Below are positions 1 to 5,721 of a DNA stretch of 10,137 nucleotides, piece by piece (position 1 is the stretch's first letter; every line of letters starts with the position of its first letter). Source of the stretch: Clostridiales bacterium (GTDB taxonomy: Bacteria > Bacillota > Clostridia > Christensenellales > Pumilibacteraceae); the NCBI GenBank assembly GCA_029069015.1, contig JAIEBL010000083.1, forward strand, positions 1 through 10,137, in the 5' to 3' direction. Made by a program: the position numbers and the translations under genes. Below the pieces are notes generated by a model, which had not been told where the DNA came from, did not search any database, and saw only the letters and a list, made by a program, of their open reading frames with translations.

Positions 1-52
1 GTATAATGCATATTTCTATTATGATATAATAAGGTATAGTGCATATTTCTAT
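1..52 (+). promoter_or_regulatory. Extended -10 promoter flanked by direct repeats
   Basis: The sequence TGATATAAT at 22-30 is an extended -10 box (TG-n-TATAAT), which would start transcription near 37. Two near-identical 19-nt direct repeats, GTATAATGCATATTTCTAT at 1-19 and GTATAGTGCATATTTCTAT at 34-52, flank it with a 33-nt period and one mismatch. The second copy covers the probable start site, so the pair could be regulator binding sites for the gene at 74; this is inference. No good -35 box is visible, as expected for an extended -10 promoter. The left copy touches the window edge and may continue upstream. Confidence 0.45.
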
Positions 53-73
53 ATAGGGAGATTTCGTGCAATC

Positions 74-1339
74 ATGTTGGAAAAAGTTGCCAAAATCATA
101 GGGAAAATGAACAGCACCGTCATTCTCGCCGTAGGCCTCGGGATCGTAGCGGTGGTGTTTATCGTGGGCCTGATCCTTTCGCTCGGCGGCGATCTTGCCA
201 AGTTTAAGAGCGCGGCCAAGCTTGCAATTTCCAAGCCGACGCCCGCTACGCTCAACGAGTCGGCAAAGAAGATGCCCATCTACGTTCGCAAGCTCTATAA
301 GAAAGCAAAGCAGACGGGAGAGAAACCGAGCGACGTTATCGGTATCAACGCATGCGTGAACGAACCGTTTGCAGCGTCCACGGCGGCGAAATTCCCCGGC
401 GCTGTGATGGCGGCAGGTATCTTATCCATCCTCTTTACGTTCTTTGCCGCATATTACGTAAAAGACATCGTAAAGGTAGGCGCGTTTATTTACGTAGCGC
501 CGCTTCTCGTGACGGTGGGCGTGATGGTGTTTCGTCTGCTCGCGGGGCTGATTTCCATGTGCCTTAAAAAGAGTGCGGCAGGCGTATATAACAAGTACGT
601 GGACATGCTCGATAAGCATATGCACGGCGCACAAGGCGGCCACGTACAAGAAGCAGAAGAACCCGTCGTACAAGCGGCGGCGATCGAGGCAGAAGAGCCC
701 GCGGTAGTTGTGGCGCAAGAAGAGGAAGAAGAGACGCCCGTAACGCCCGTTACTCCCGTTCGTAATTTCAGCAGTTTCGACGAGCCTGACAGCATTGCCG
801 TGGAGCTTGCCGACGAAGAACCGCACGTAGAACCCGTAGTCGAACCGCAGACGGTCGTTATGCAGCCTGCGGGTGAGAGCGAAGAAGAGATCCGCGCGAA
901 GGCGCGTGCCGAAGCACTCGCGGCGGCAAGAGCGGAAGCGGCTGCTCGCGCAGCACAGGCTGCGGCTGCCGACCAAGAAAAGGCAAGAGCGGAAGCGGCT
1001 GCTCGCGCAGCACAGGCTGCGGCTGCCGACCAAGAAAAGGCAAGAGCGGAAGCGGCTGCTCGCGCACAGGCAGCGGCCCAAGCGGCAGCGCGTGCACAGG
1101 CTGCGCAGAACGCCCAAGCCGCTACGGCAGGTGCGGGAAGCTCTTCTGCCGACGAGGTGATTGCGCTCATCGATAAAATCAGTCGGGAAGGCGCACCGCT
1201 TTCCACGATGAAAGAAGCGGCATTGCAACTTCAGAAAGAACGTGCTAAGCCCGAAAACAAAACCCCCGAAACGCAACGCAAACTCAACGAAGCACTTGCT
1301 ACGCTTCTGAAAGCGATGTCGGGCGCCAATAAGAAATAA
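74..1339 (+). CDS. Hypothetical membrane protein with Ala-rich helical repeat tail
   Basis: I do not recognise this 421-residue protein. The N-terminal part has three hydrophobic segments at about 16-38, 107-128 and 135-161. The loop at 39-106 is rich in Lys/Arg and so probably cytoplasmic; the long C-terminal region should be cytoplasmic too. Residues 190-275 form an acidic, Pro/Val-rich linker that includes a Glu run at 216-220 and TPV repeats at 221-229. Residues 276-345 are an Ala/Glu/Arg/Gln-rich stretch, probably a long helix, built on a 19-residue repeat (ARAEAAARAAQAAAADQEK, two full copies and one shortened). Residues 358-420 look like a small separate helical domain. The tail resembles the helical part of TolA-type proteins only in composition, so no function should be transferred. 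The start at 74 has GGGAG at 56-60, rather far upstream; ATG 107 is an alternative but lies very close to its own GGGAAA. It is monocistronic, with a terminator near 1452. Confidence 0.75.
   Translation: MLEKVAKIIGKMNSTVILAVGLGIVAVVFIVGLILSLGGDLAKFKSAAKLAISKPTPATLNESAKKMPIYVRKLYKKAKQTGEKPSDVIGINACVNEPFAASTAAKFPGAVMAAGILSILFTFFAAYYVKDIVKVGAFIYVAPLLVTVGVMVFRLLAGLISMCLKKSAAGVYNKYVDMLDKHMHGAQGGHVQEAEEPVVQAAAIEAEEPAVVVAQEEEEETPVTPVTPVRNFSSFDEPDSIAVELADEEPHVEPVVEPQTVVMQPAGESEEEIRAKARAEALAAARAEAAARAAQAAAADQEKARAEAAARAAQAAAADQEKARAEAAARAQAAAQAAARAQAAQNAQAATAGAGSSSADEVIALIDKISREGAPLSTMKEAALQLQKERAKPENKTPETQRKLNEALATLLKAMSGANKK
926..1066 (+). repeat. 57-nt in-frame tandem repeat
   Basis: Two units, 926-982 and 983-1039, are identical over 57 nt. 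A third copy begins at 1040 and matches for 27 nt, then continues with a one-codon deletion and substitutions. The unit is 19 codons long and keeps the reading frame, so the Ala-rich helix can lengthen or shorten by whole units. Identity at silent positions points to recent duplication. Confidence 0.9.
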
Positions 1340-1342
1340 ATT

Positions 1343-1401
1343 GGGTATTATACCCGATTTGTCGTCGTCGCATTTTTGCCCTTGCAAGTAAGCAAAAATG
1401 C
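1343..1401 (+). other. Two hairpins after the membrane-protein gene
   Basis: GGGTATTATACCC at 1343-1355 is a small inverted repeat just after the stop codon. It is followed by a perfect 10-bp inverted repeat, GCATTTTTGC at 1370-1379 and GCAAAAATGC at 1392-1401. The 12-nt loop of that repeat itself holds the palindrome CTTGCAAG. The second hairpin has no T run after it in either direction close by, so it is not a simple terminator. It could stabilise the mRNA 3' end, be a protein site, or be part of a dispersed repeat. The rest of 1340-1591 shows no gene. Confidence 0.5.
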
Positions 1402-1451
1402 TCCTCGAATAAAAACGGACGGATTTTTCCGCATTGTTTTGTTTGGCATAC

Positions 1452-1486
1452 TTCCCGAATCGAGCAATTTCGGTTCGGGAATTTTT
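1452..1486 (+). terminator. Rho-independent terminator
   Basis: TTCCCGAA (1452-1459) and TTCGGGAA (1474-1481) form an 8-bp perfect stem with a 14-nt loop, followed by TTTTT at 1482-1486. It should end transcription of the membrane-protein gene and insulate the following operon. Confidence 0.75.
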
Positions 1487-1505
1487 GTAAATCTGGCTTA
1501 GGGTG

Positions 1506-1534
1506 TTGTGTTTATTATAATTGTATGGTAGAAT
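1506..1534 (+). promoter_or_regulatory. Candidate promoter of the DUF1538/PII operon
   Basis: TTGTGT (1506-1511), a 17-nt spacer and TAGAAT (1529-1534) with an upstream TG make a plausible sigma-A promoter with an extended -10, starting near 1541. A second -10 candidate, TATAAT at 1516-1521, has only a poor -35 (CTGGCT, 1493-1498). The promoter lies between the terminator at 1486 and the AAGGA ribosome binding site at 1574-1578. Confidence 0.45.
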
Positions 1535-1591
1535 GGGTTCGTACGTAACACTACGCGTTCTACGCACTCGATGAAGGAATCATAACTTCTT

Positions 1592-3139
1592 ATGGGAAAA
1601 GCTTTACTCTTCAAACTGAAAGAATCGCTGGTTTCGGTACTTCCCGTAACCGCGATCGTGCTGATTATTTCCTTTACGCCTCTCGTGAACTTAACGGGCA
1701 AAGAGACGGTCGCGTTTTGCGTTGCCGCCGTTTTGCTCATCGTGGGCATCGGATTATTCAACCTCGGCGCAGACCTTGCCATGACGCCCATGGGCGAGCA
1801 CGTCGGCTCGGGTCTTACGAAGTCCAAAAAGATCGCCATTTTGATTGCGGTGTGCTTCTTTATGGGCGTGCTAATCACGATTGCGGAGCCCGACCTTTCC
1901 GTTCTTGCAAACCAAGTAAAAGACATTATGCCGGGGAAGGGCGAAGTAAGCCGTTGGATACTCATTCTGACCGTAGGTCTTGGCGTGGGCGTGTTTCTCG
2001 TGCTCGCGGTGCTCAAAATCATTTTCCGCAAAGATCTGTCCGCGCTCTTGCTGTTCTTCTATATGATGCTCTTTGCGGTGTGCGCTCTGCTTGCGGAAAG
2101 CGGCAAGTATAATCTGTTGCCGCTGTCTTTCGATTCGGGCGGCGTGACCACCGGTCCTATTACCGTTCCCTTCATCATGGCGCTCGGCGTAGGTATTGCG
2201 TCTACGATCGGCGGACGTAATGCGACCGAAAACAGCTTCGGTCTGATCGCGCTCTGCTCGATAGGGCCTATCATCGCCGTTATGGTGCTGTCCCTTACGA
2301 CGAAGGGCAGCCTTGACGCGTATAATACGGATATCTACGCCATAGAGAACTATCTCGGCGCAAACATGGGGTCGCTTATCGTACATAAAATCAAAGACGT
2401 CGTGCTTGCACTCGGACTCGTGGCGGTGTTCTTCCTTATCTTGCAATTTGCTATTTTAAAACTTCCCAAACAAAAGCTGATACAGATCGGTATTGGTATC
2501 GGGTATACGTTCGTAGGGCTCGTCATCTTCTTGGTAGCGGTGGAATTCGGTTTCATGCCCATCGGCTATAAAATCGGCAGTCAGATCGCAAAGCATAACC
2601 GCGTCGTGCCCGTGATATTCGGGTTCATCTTAGGCATGACGGTTGTCCTTGCCGAGCCCGCTGTACACGTTCTCAATAAGCAGGTCGAAGACGTGACGGG
2701 CGGCGGCGTGAAAAAGATCGAAATGCTCGTCGCGCTCTCACTCGCGGTGGGCGTGTCGATCGGGCTTTCGCTGATTCGCATGACGTTTAAGTTCTCTATC
2801 CTGTACTATCTTATTCCCGGTTATCTGATATCCTTGGGGCTTTCGTTCTTCGTGCCGAAAATCTATACGGGTATCGCGTTCGACTCGGGCGGCGTTGCCA
2901 GCGGGCCGCTGACTTCGAGCTTTATTCTGCCCCTCGTGATCGGTGCGTGCGGCACGGTGTGGGGGAACGGCAGTATTTATAACCTTGCGTTCGGCGTGGT
3001 CGCCATGGTTGCCATGACGCCGCTTATCACGATTCAGGCGCTCGGCTTTAAAGCGGTCATGCGCGAAAAAATGCGGGCAAAAATTACGATGCGGCGCATA
3101 CTTGCTGCCGACGACGAGCAGATCATTTACTTCGGGTAG
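1592..3139 (+). CDS. DUF1538 family integral membrane protein (putative transporter)
   Basis: This 515-residue, very hydrophobic protein has two homologous halves. The first carries AEP at 98-100 and FDSGGVTTGP at 180-189. The second carries AEP at 354-356 and FDSGGVASGP at 430-439. The TPMG-HVGSGL stretch near 65-75 matches MPIG-KIGSQI near 322-332. This repeated pattern is typical of DUF1538 (Pfam PF07556) proteins with two tandem domains. An acidic residue after a membrane segment (E99, E355) and the paired FDSGG loops suggest an inverted- or direct-repeat transporter fold; transport is inference and I know of no established substrate. The start ATG 1592 has GAAGGAA at 1572-1578. An ATG at 1571 is in frame but runs into TAA after four codons. 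The next gene begins 9 nt after the stop, so the protein is cotranscribed with two PII-like proteins that probably control it. The soluble C-terminal tail (about 487-515) is basic and then acidic. Confidence 0.87.
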   Translation: MGKALLFKLKESLVSVLPVTAIVLIISFTPLVNLTGKETVAFCVAAVLLIVGIGLFNLGADLAMTPMGEHVGSGLTKSKKIAILIAVCFFMGVLITIAEPDLSVLANQVKDIMPGKGEVSRWILILTVGLGVGVFLVLAVLKIIFRKDLSALLLFFYMMLFAVCALLAESGKYNLLPLSFDSGGVTTGPITVPFIMALGVGIASTIGGRNATENSFGLIALCSIGPIIAVMVLSLTTKGSLDAYNTDIYAIENYLGANMGSLIVHKIKDVVLALGLVAVFFLILQFAILKLPKQKLIQIGIGIGYTFVGLVIFLVAVEFGFMPIGYKIGSQIAKHNRVVPVIFGFILGMTVVLAEPAVHVLNKQVEDVTGGGVKKIEMLVALSLAVGVSIGLSLIRMTFKFSILYYLIPGYLISLGLSFFVPKIYTGIAFDSGGVASGPLTSSFILPLVIGACGTVWGNGSIYNLAFGVVAMVAMTPLITIQALGFKAVMREKMRAKITMRRILAADDEQIIYFG

Positions 3140-3148
3140 GAGGGGGTT

Positions 3149-3661
3149 ATGGCAGACAAAGCAGACAAAAAGTCTAAGAAAAAAGAGTCCCCTGCGGGTA
3201 AGAAGGAAAGTAAGCTGCGCGCCCTTTTAAAACCGAAGCAAGAGGGGAAACAAGCAAAAACGAAGTCGGAAGGGAAGCCCGCAAAGGACGGCAAGCACAG
3301 AGTTACGTCCAACAAGCTCAAGCTTCTTATAACGGTCGTAGGACGGTACAAGACGGAATACTATATGGACCTCATTCAGTCGTTCGATGTGAACATGCAA
3401 TTGATTGCGCTTGCGCAAGGCACGGCGAATGCAAAAATGCTGGACTATCTCGGCCTTACCGACAACGAAAAGTCGGTGATATTCAGCGTGATACAGGAAA
3501 ACAAAGTACCCGACGCGATGCACGCGCTCGAAGAAAAGTTTGCGACCATCAAAGACGGCAAGGGCGTTGCGTTTACCGTACCGCTTACGAGCGTGATCGG
3601 TACGCTGATCTACCGCTTTTTAAGCAACAACCGCATGGCGGCGAAGGAGAATAAGCAATGA
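3149..3661 (+). CDS. PII-like signalling protein with Lys-rich N-terminal tail
   Basis: The 170-residue product has a PII-type core at about 56-160, preceded by a roughly 50-residue tail rich in Lys. The core begins with KLKLLITVVGR. It has a probable T-loop region that includes GTAN (91-94) and YLGLTDNEK (100-108), and ends with DGKGVAFTVP (136-145), the counterpart of the GxG-[IV]-[AF]-F strand of PII proteins. PII proteins are trimers that bind nucleotides and small metabolites and gate transporters or enzymes; which ligand binds here is unknown. The T-loop lacks the canonical uridylylation tyrosine context of GlnB/GlnK. AGGAGG at 3138-3143 overlaps the stop of the membrane-protein gene and lies 5 nt before ATG 3149. 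The gene overlaps the next one by 4 nt (ATGA), so the two are translationally coupled. The basic tail could contact nucleic acid, phospholipid head groups, or the acidic tail of the second PII protein; this is inference. Confidence 0.82.
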   Translation: MADKADKKSKKKESPAGKKESKLRALLKPKQEGKQAKTKSEGKPAKDGKHRVTSNKLKLLITVVGRYKTEYYMDLIQSFDVNMQLIALAQGTANAKMLDYLGLTDNEKSVIFSVIQENKVPDAMHALEEKFATIKDGKGVAFTVPLTSVIGTLIYRFLSNNRMAAKENKQ

Positions 3662-4086
3662 ACAGCGGCTACGAAGTAATTATGTGTATCATCAACGCGG
3701 GCTACTCCGAGCTCGTCATGGATGCGGCAAAGGAAGTGGGCGCGGGCGGCGGCACGGTCATTCACGCCAGAGGTACTGCCAACCAGGAAGCGGAAAAGTT
3801 TTTCCAAATCACCATTCAGCCCGATAAAGACATCGTGATGATCTTAGTACCCTCGCAAATCAAGGACGACGTTTTGCACGCGGTCTATCAGTCGGCGGGG
3901 CTTAAAACGGCAGGGCAGGGCATTGCCTTTTCTATGCCCGTTGACAGCGTGGTGGGACTTTCCGCAGCAGCGGCTACGCGCGTAAAGGAAAGCAAGCCGC
4001 AAGAAGCGGCGACGGACGAAATCGCCCCCACGCAAGAAGAGGCGGAAGCGGAAACCGCCCCGACGGAAGAAGAGGGAGAGAATTAA
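3658..4086 (+). CDS. PII-like signalling protein with Glu-rich C-terminal tail
   Basis: The 142-residue product has a PII core at about 1-104 and a C-terminal acidic tail at 108-142 with about a dozen Glu/Asp residues. The core starts YEVIMCIINAGYSELVMDAA and has HARGTAN at 36-42 at the T-loop. It ends with GQGIAFSMPVDSVVG (86-100), which strongly resembles the end of other PII-family proteins. It shares the GTAN motif and the G-x-G-[VI]-A-F-x-x-P-x-x-S-V strand with the preceding gene, so the two are paralogues and may form mixed trimers. The family role is metabolite-dependent control of a partner; here the DUF1538 membrane protein is the obvious candidate, by operon context. The start ATG 3658 overlaps the previous stop and has AAGGAGA at 3644-3650. 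The core is of usual family length; the tail is the extra part. Confidence 0.87.
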   Translation: MNSGYEVIMCIINAGYSELVMDAAKEVGAGGGTVIHARGTANQEAEKFFQITIQPDKDIVMILVPSQIKDDVLHAVYQSAGLKTAGQGIAFSMPVDSVVGLSAAAATRVKESKPQEAATDEIAPTQEEAEAETAPTEEEGEN

Positions 4087-4133
4087 GAATTGAATGGGAA
4101 GAGTTTGATTCTATAGGGTATGAACTGTTCTTA

Positions 4134-4406
4134 CACCTCTGTCATTCCGAGAACAGCGCCGAAGGCGCGCCGAGGAATCCAGCGAAGCGTAGTAGACTAA
4201 AAAGCAAGCCGTTCGGTTATCCGTACGGCTTTTATTCTTTTCGTTGACATTATTCTTTGCCGTTCCTTTATGGAAAAGACGAAAAAGGACTACGCTCGCT
4301 TTGCTCGCTAGATCCCTCGTCGCTCCGCTCCCCTCGGGATGACGGAACAGGGGAGCATGGGCAAGCCTAGTAGAATCAGCGACTTTGCTCGGGATGACAG
4401 AGGGTG
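4134..4406. repeat. Inverted-repeat element built on the GTCATYCCGAG motif (MITE-like)
   Basis: The left end CACCTCTGTCATTCCGAG (4134-4151) and the right end CTCGGGATGACAGAGGGTG (4388-4406) are inverted copies with one substitution and one inserted base. A third copy of the core, inverted, lies at about 4333-4343 (CTCGGGATGAC). Flanking modules also recur in opposite orientation: AGCGAAGCGTAGTAG at 4181-4195 compares with GGACTACGCTCGC at 4288-4300. No protein-coding frame is evident in the 376 nt between the PII gene and the XRE gene. It may be a MITE-like element or a cluster of the short dispersed repeats seen between genes in many genomes. Target-site duplication is not clear. Confidence 0.6.
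4206..4239 (+). terminator. Rho-independent terminator of the DUF1538/PII operon
   Basis: AAGCCGT (4206-4212) pairs with ACGGCTT (4225-4231). An inner CGG/CCG stem closes a TTAT loop, with one T-T mismatch between the two stems. A T-rich tract (CTTTTATTCTTTT) follows. It lies about 120 nt after the PII stop codon and inside the inverted-repeat element, so the element may have supplied or split the terminator region. Confidence 0.8.
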
Positions 4407-4462
4407 GTAGCCGCTCACGCTATTAGCATCATGGTTTTCCTTATGCGGCTTTTTGAATCAAG

Positions 4463-4669
4463 CTATTCGTCGGTTCGACCAAGCAGAAAGTCCGCCGAGC
4501 AGTCGAAGTAGTCCGCAAGCTTGCAAAGATAGTCGATATTGGGAAGCGTTTTGCCCGCAAGCCAACGGCTGACGGACGAATGGTTGATACCCACTTCCTT
4601 TTCGAGTTGTCGCAAGGTAATATTCTTTTCTTCCATGAGTTCGGTAAGTCTTGCCGTAAATGCGTGCAT
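4463..4669 (-). CDS. XRE-family (Cro/CI-like) transcriptional regulator
   Basis: This 68-residue protein is almost entirely one helix-turn-helix domain of the XRE/HTH_3 type. Helix 2 is about LRQLEKEVG (19-27). The recognition helix is about NHSSVSRWLAGK (29-40), followed by the family-typical TLPNIDYLCKLADYF and DCSADFLLGRTDE. It is a single-domain DNA-binding protein with no sensor or dimerisation extension, like small phage or toxin-antitoxin-type repressors. On the minus strand, AAAAGGA (4680-4686) lies 10 nt before the ATG (4669-4667). The divergent promoter region upstream holds two inverted repeats that share TTGCACC, placed exactly in the spacers of the leftward and rightward promoters, so autorepression together with control of the small rightward gene is likely (inference). 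Confidence 0.88.
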   Translation of the reverse strand: MHAFTARLTELMEEKNITLRQLEKEVGINHSSVSRWLAGKTLPNIDYLCKLADYFDCSADFLLGRTDE

Positions 4670-4695
4670 ATCGTTTCTATCCTTTTGGTGGTGTG

Positions 4696-4724
4696 GTTAC
4701 ATTTTGCACCAAAATGCATGTAAA
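4696..4724 (-). promoter_or_regulatory. Leftward promoter of the XRE gene with operator in its spacer
   Basis: Read on the minus strand, TTTACA (4719-4724), a 17-nt spacer and TGTAAC (4696-4701) form a moderate promoter. The spacer region is almost filled by the inverted repeat CATTTTG-CAC-CAAAATG (4700-4716). That inverted repeat contains TTGCACC, the same half-site as in the rightward operator. Confidence 0.5.
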
Positions 4725-4728
4725 AAGC

Positions 4729-4757
4729 TTGACGGTGCAATATTGCACCGATATACT
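4729..4757 (+). promoter_or_regulatory. Rightward promoter with an 18-bp perfect palindromic operator
   Basis: TTGACG (4729-4734), a 17-nt spacer and TATACT (4752-4757) make a near-consensus sigma-A promoter starting near 4764. The perfect palindrome CGGTGCAATATTGCACCG (4733-4750) fills the spacer and overlaps the -35 end, a classic place for a repressor to block RNA polymerase. The adjacent XRE protein is the obvious candidate ligand (inference). Confidence 0.78.
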
Positions 4758-4810
4758 ATATCTATACATTGAAATTGAACGGCAACTCTTTGCCGTAAAG
4801 GAGTATGGAT

Positions 4811-4975
4811 ATGATAGGATTTTGCGAAGGAATCGTATTGCAAATAGAGAACGAAATAAGAAGGCTCGCCGGGGTAGAAAACGTCGAGCCTGCAACAGAA
4901 TTGAACGAATTGATTATAACGGGGATATTCGGCGAGCGTGCAAAACTTGCCGTTACGGAATATACGGAAGATTAA
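4811..4975 (+). CDS. Small hypothetical protein, 54 residues, under repressor-controlled promoter
   Basis: I do not recognise this product, which starts MIGFCEGIVLQIENEIRR and ends KLAVTEYTED. It is supported by context, not homology: a strong promoter at 4729-4757, AAAGGAG at 4797-4803 and 7-nt spacing to ATG 4811. An in-frame ATG at 4805 is only 1 nt from the ribosome binding site and is less likely. The sequence is acidic overall, with a likely amphipathic helix at about 8-20 and a second segment at about 31-48; no signal peptide or membrane segment is visible. Its stop overlaps the stop of the convergent PRC-barrel gene by 4 nt. Next to a small XRE repressor it could be a partner of a repressor-controlled two-gene module, such as a toxin or an antirepressor, but nothing in the sequence shows which. 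Confidence 0.6.
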   Translation: MIGFCEGIVLQIENEIRRLAGVENVEPATELNELIITGIFGERAKLAVTEYTED

Positions 4976-5721
4976 AAAGCTCTGAGGGCGAGTTGTACGA
5001 GTTTTCCGTACTTGCGGGCAAGCTCTATTACTTCTTCGTCTACGACCGTGCCCGCGGGGATCAGGGTCGCGCCGTTGTGCATTACGGCGGTATGCACGGG
5101 CTTACCGAGCAGGAAGCTGTAATTTTTGACGGGCTCGCCGGGGGCGTGCGATACGGTCACGGCCTGGGGCGGCGGCGGAGTTTGTACGCCGGATTCCTCG
5201 GGGGCGTCCTGCGTAGGCGCGTCGGACGCTTGCGGGGCAGCTTGCGCTACGGTTTGGACGGCCGTCTTTTTGGGGCGTACGATTTTTATGGGCTTTCCCG
5301 TGTCGTTGAAAATGCAAAGGTCTGCGCCCAAGGAGAGGAGTTCTTTGGGCGTAAAGTTTCCGTTTTCGCAGACGATTTTGACGGTATTGCAGTTTTCGAG
5401 CAGTATGCCGCGCAAAGTACCCAAAGACTTCCCGCTTTGGTTATAGCAGGGGCGGTTGATCGGGCAGGGCGTGGACGCAATCGCGCTCTTCTCGCTTTTT
5501 AAGCATTCGGCAGACGGAATCACGGCGGCGTCGCCTTCGCAGGTGATTTTCGCAAAGTCGGCATACGACCGTTCGGGGCGATCGTCGTCGTCACAAATGA
5601 TTTCGACAACCCGTGCTCGCTGTAACTTGGAATCGAACCACACGTTGGCGATATAGCCGAGGGTGGCGGCGTCGGCAAGCGAAATCAGCGATTTGCCCGG
5701 CAAGTCACTTACTTGGATCAT
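4972..5721 (-). CDS. PRC-barrel domain protein
   Basis: The 249-residue product starts MIQVSDLPGKSLISLADAAT and continues LGYIANVWFD. This is the start of a PRC-barrel domain (about 1-75), the small beta-barrel also found in YlmC/YmxH and RimM. A second barrel-like stretch lies at about 92-150 (SGKSLGTLRGILLEN, then NFTPKELLSLGADLCIFND). Residues 151-198 are a Pro/Ala/Gln-rich linker. Residues 199-249 form a compact C-terminal module with LLGKPV and AGTVVDEEVIELARKYGKL. PRC-barrels usually mediate protein or RNA contacts; the exact role here is unknown. The frame stays open to an ATG at 5826, but ATG 5721 is preferred. It has GGGAG 8 nt upstream on the minus strand, and the domain begins right there. 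The protein has several Cys residues (C43, C61, C73, C86, C92, C111, C118, C136) but no CxxC. It lies tail to tail with the 54-residue ORF and is divergent from the DUF1858 gene. Confidence 0.8.
   Translation of the reverse strand: MIQVSDLPGKSLISLADAATLGYIANVWFDSKLQRARVVEIICDDDDRPERSYADFAKITCEGDAAVIPSAECLKSEKSAIASTPCPINRPCYNQSGKSLGTLRGILLENCNTVKIVCENGNFTPKELLSLGADLCIFNDTGKPIKIVRPKKTAVQTVAQAAPQASDAPTQDAPEESGVQTPPPPQAVTVSHAPGEPVKNYSFLLGKPVHTAVMHNGATLIPAGTVVDEEVIELARKYGKLVQLALRAF

Noticed and set aside
926..1066. CRISPR-like array
   Set aside because: The units are contiguous, in frame and without variable spacers, so this is a coding tandem repeat.
422..1567. A 381-codon leftward open frame opposite the membrane-protein gene
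   Set aside because: It repeats Arg/Ser/Cys-rich units that mirror the Ala-rich tandem repeats on the other strand, and it runs across the terminator at 1452-1486.
4244..4272. TTGACA inside the inverted-repeat element as a promoter for a small RNA
   Set aside because: The -35 box is perfect, but the hexamer at the right distance (TTTATG) is a poor -10 box and no gene follows.
4409..4454. Possible rightward terminator, AGCCGC with GCGGCT followed by TTTTT
   Set aside because: The loop is 30 nt long and the stem only 6 bp; the T run lies next to the 3' end of the leftward XRE gene. Chance is a fair explanation.
4660..5502. A 280-codon rightward open frame across the XRE promoter and the PRC-barrel gene
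   Set aside because: It starts inside the XRE region, runs antisense to a well-supported PRC-barrel protein, has no ribosome binding site, and gives a low-quality Arg/Gly/Tyr-rich product.
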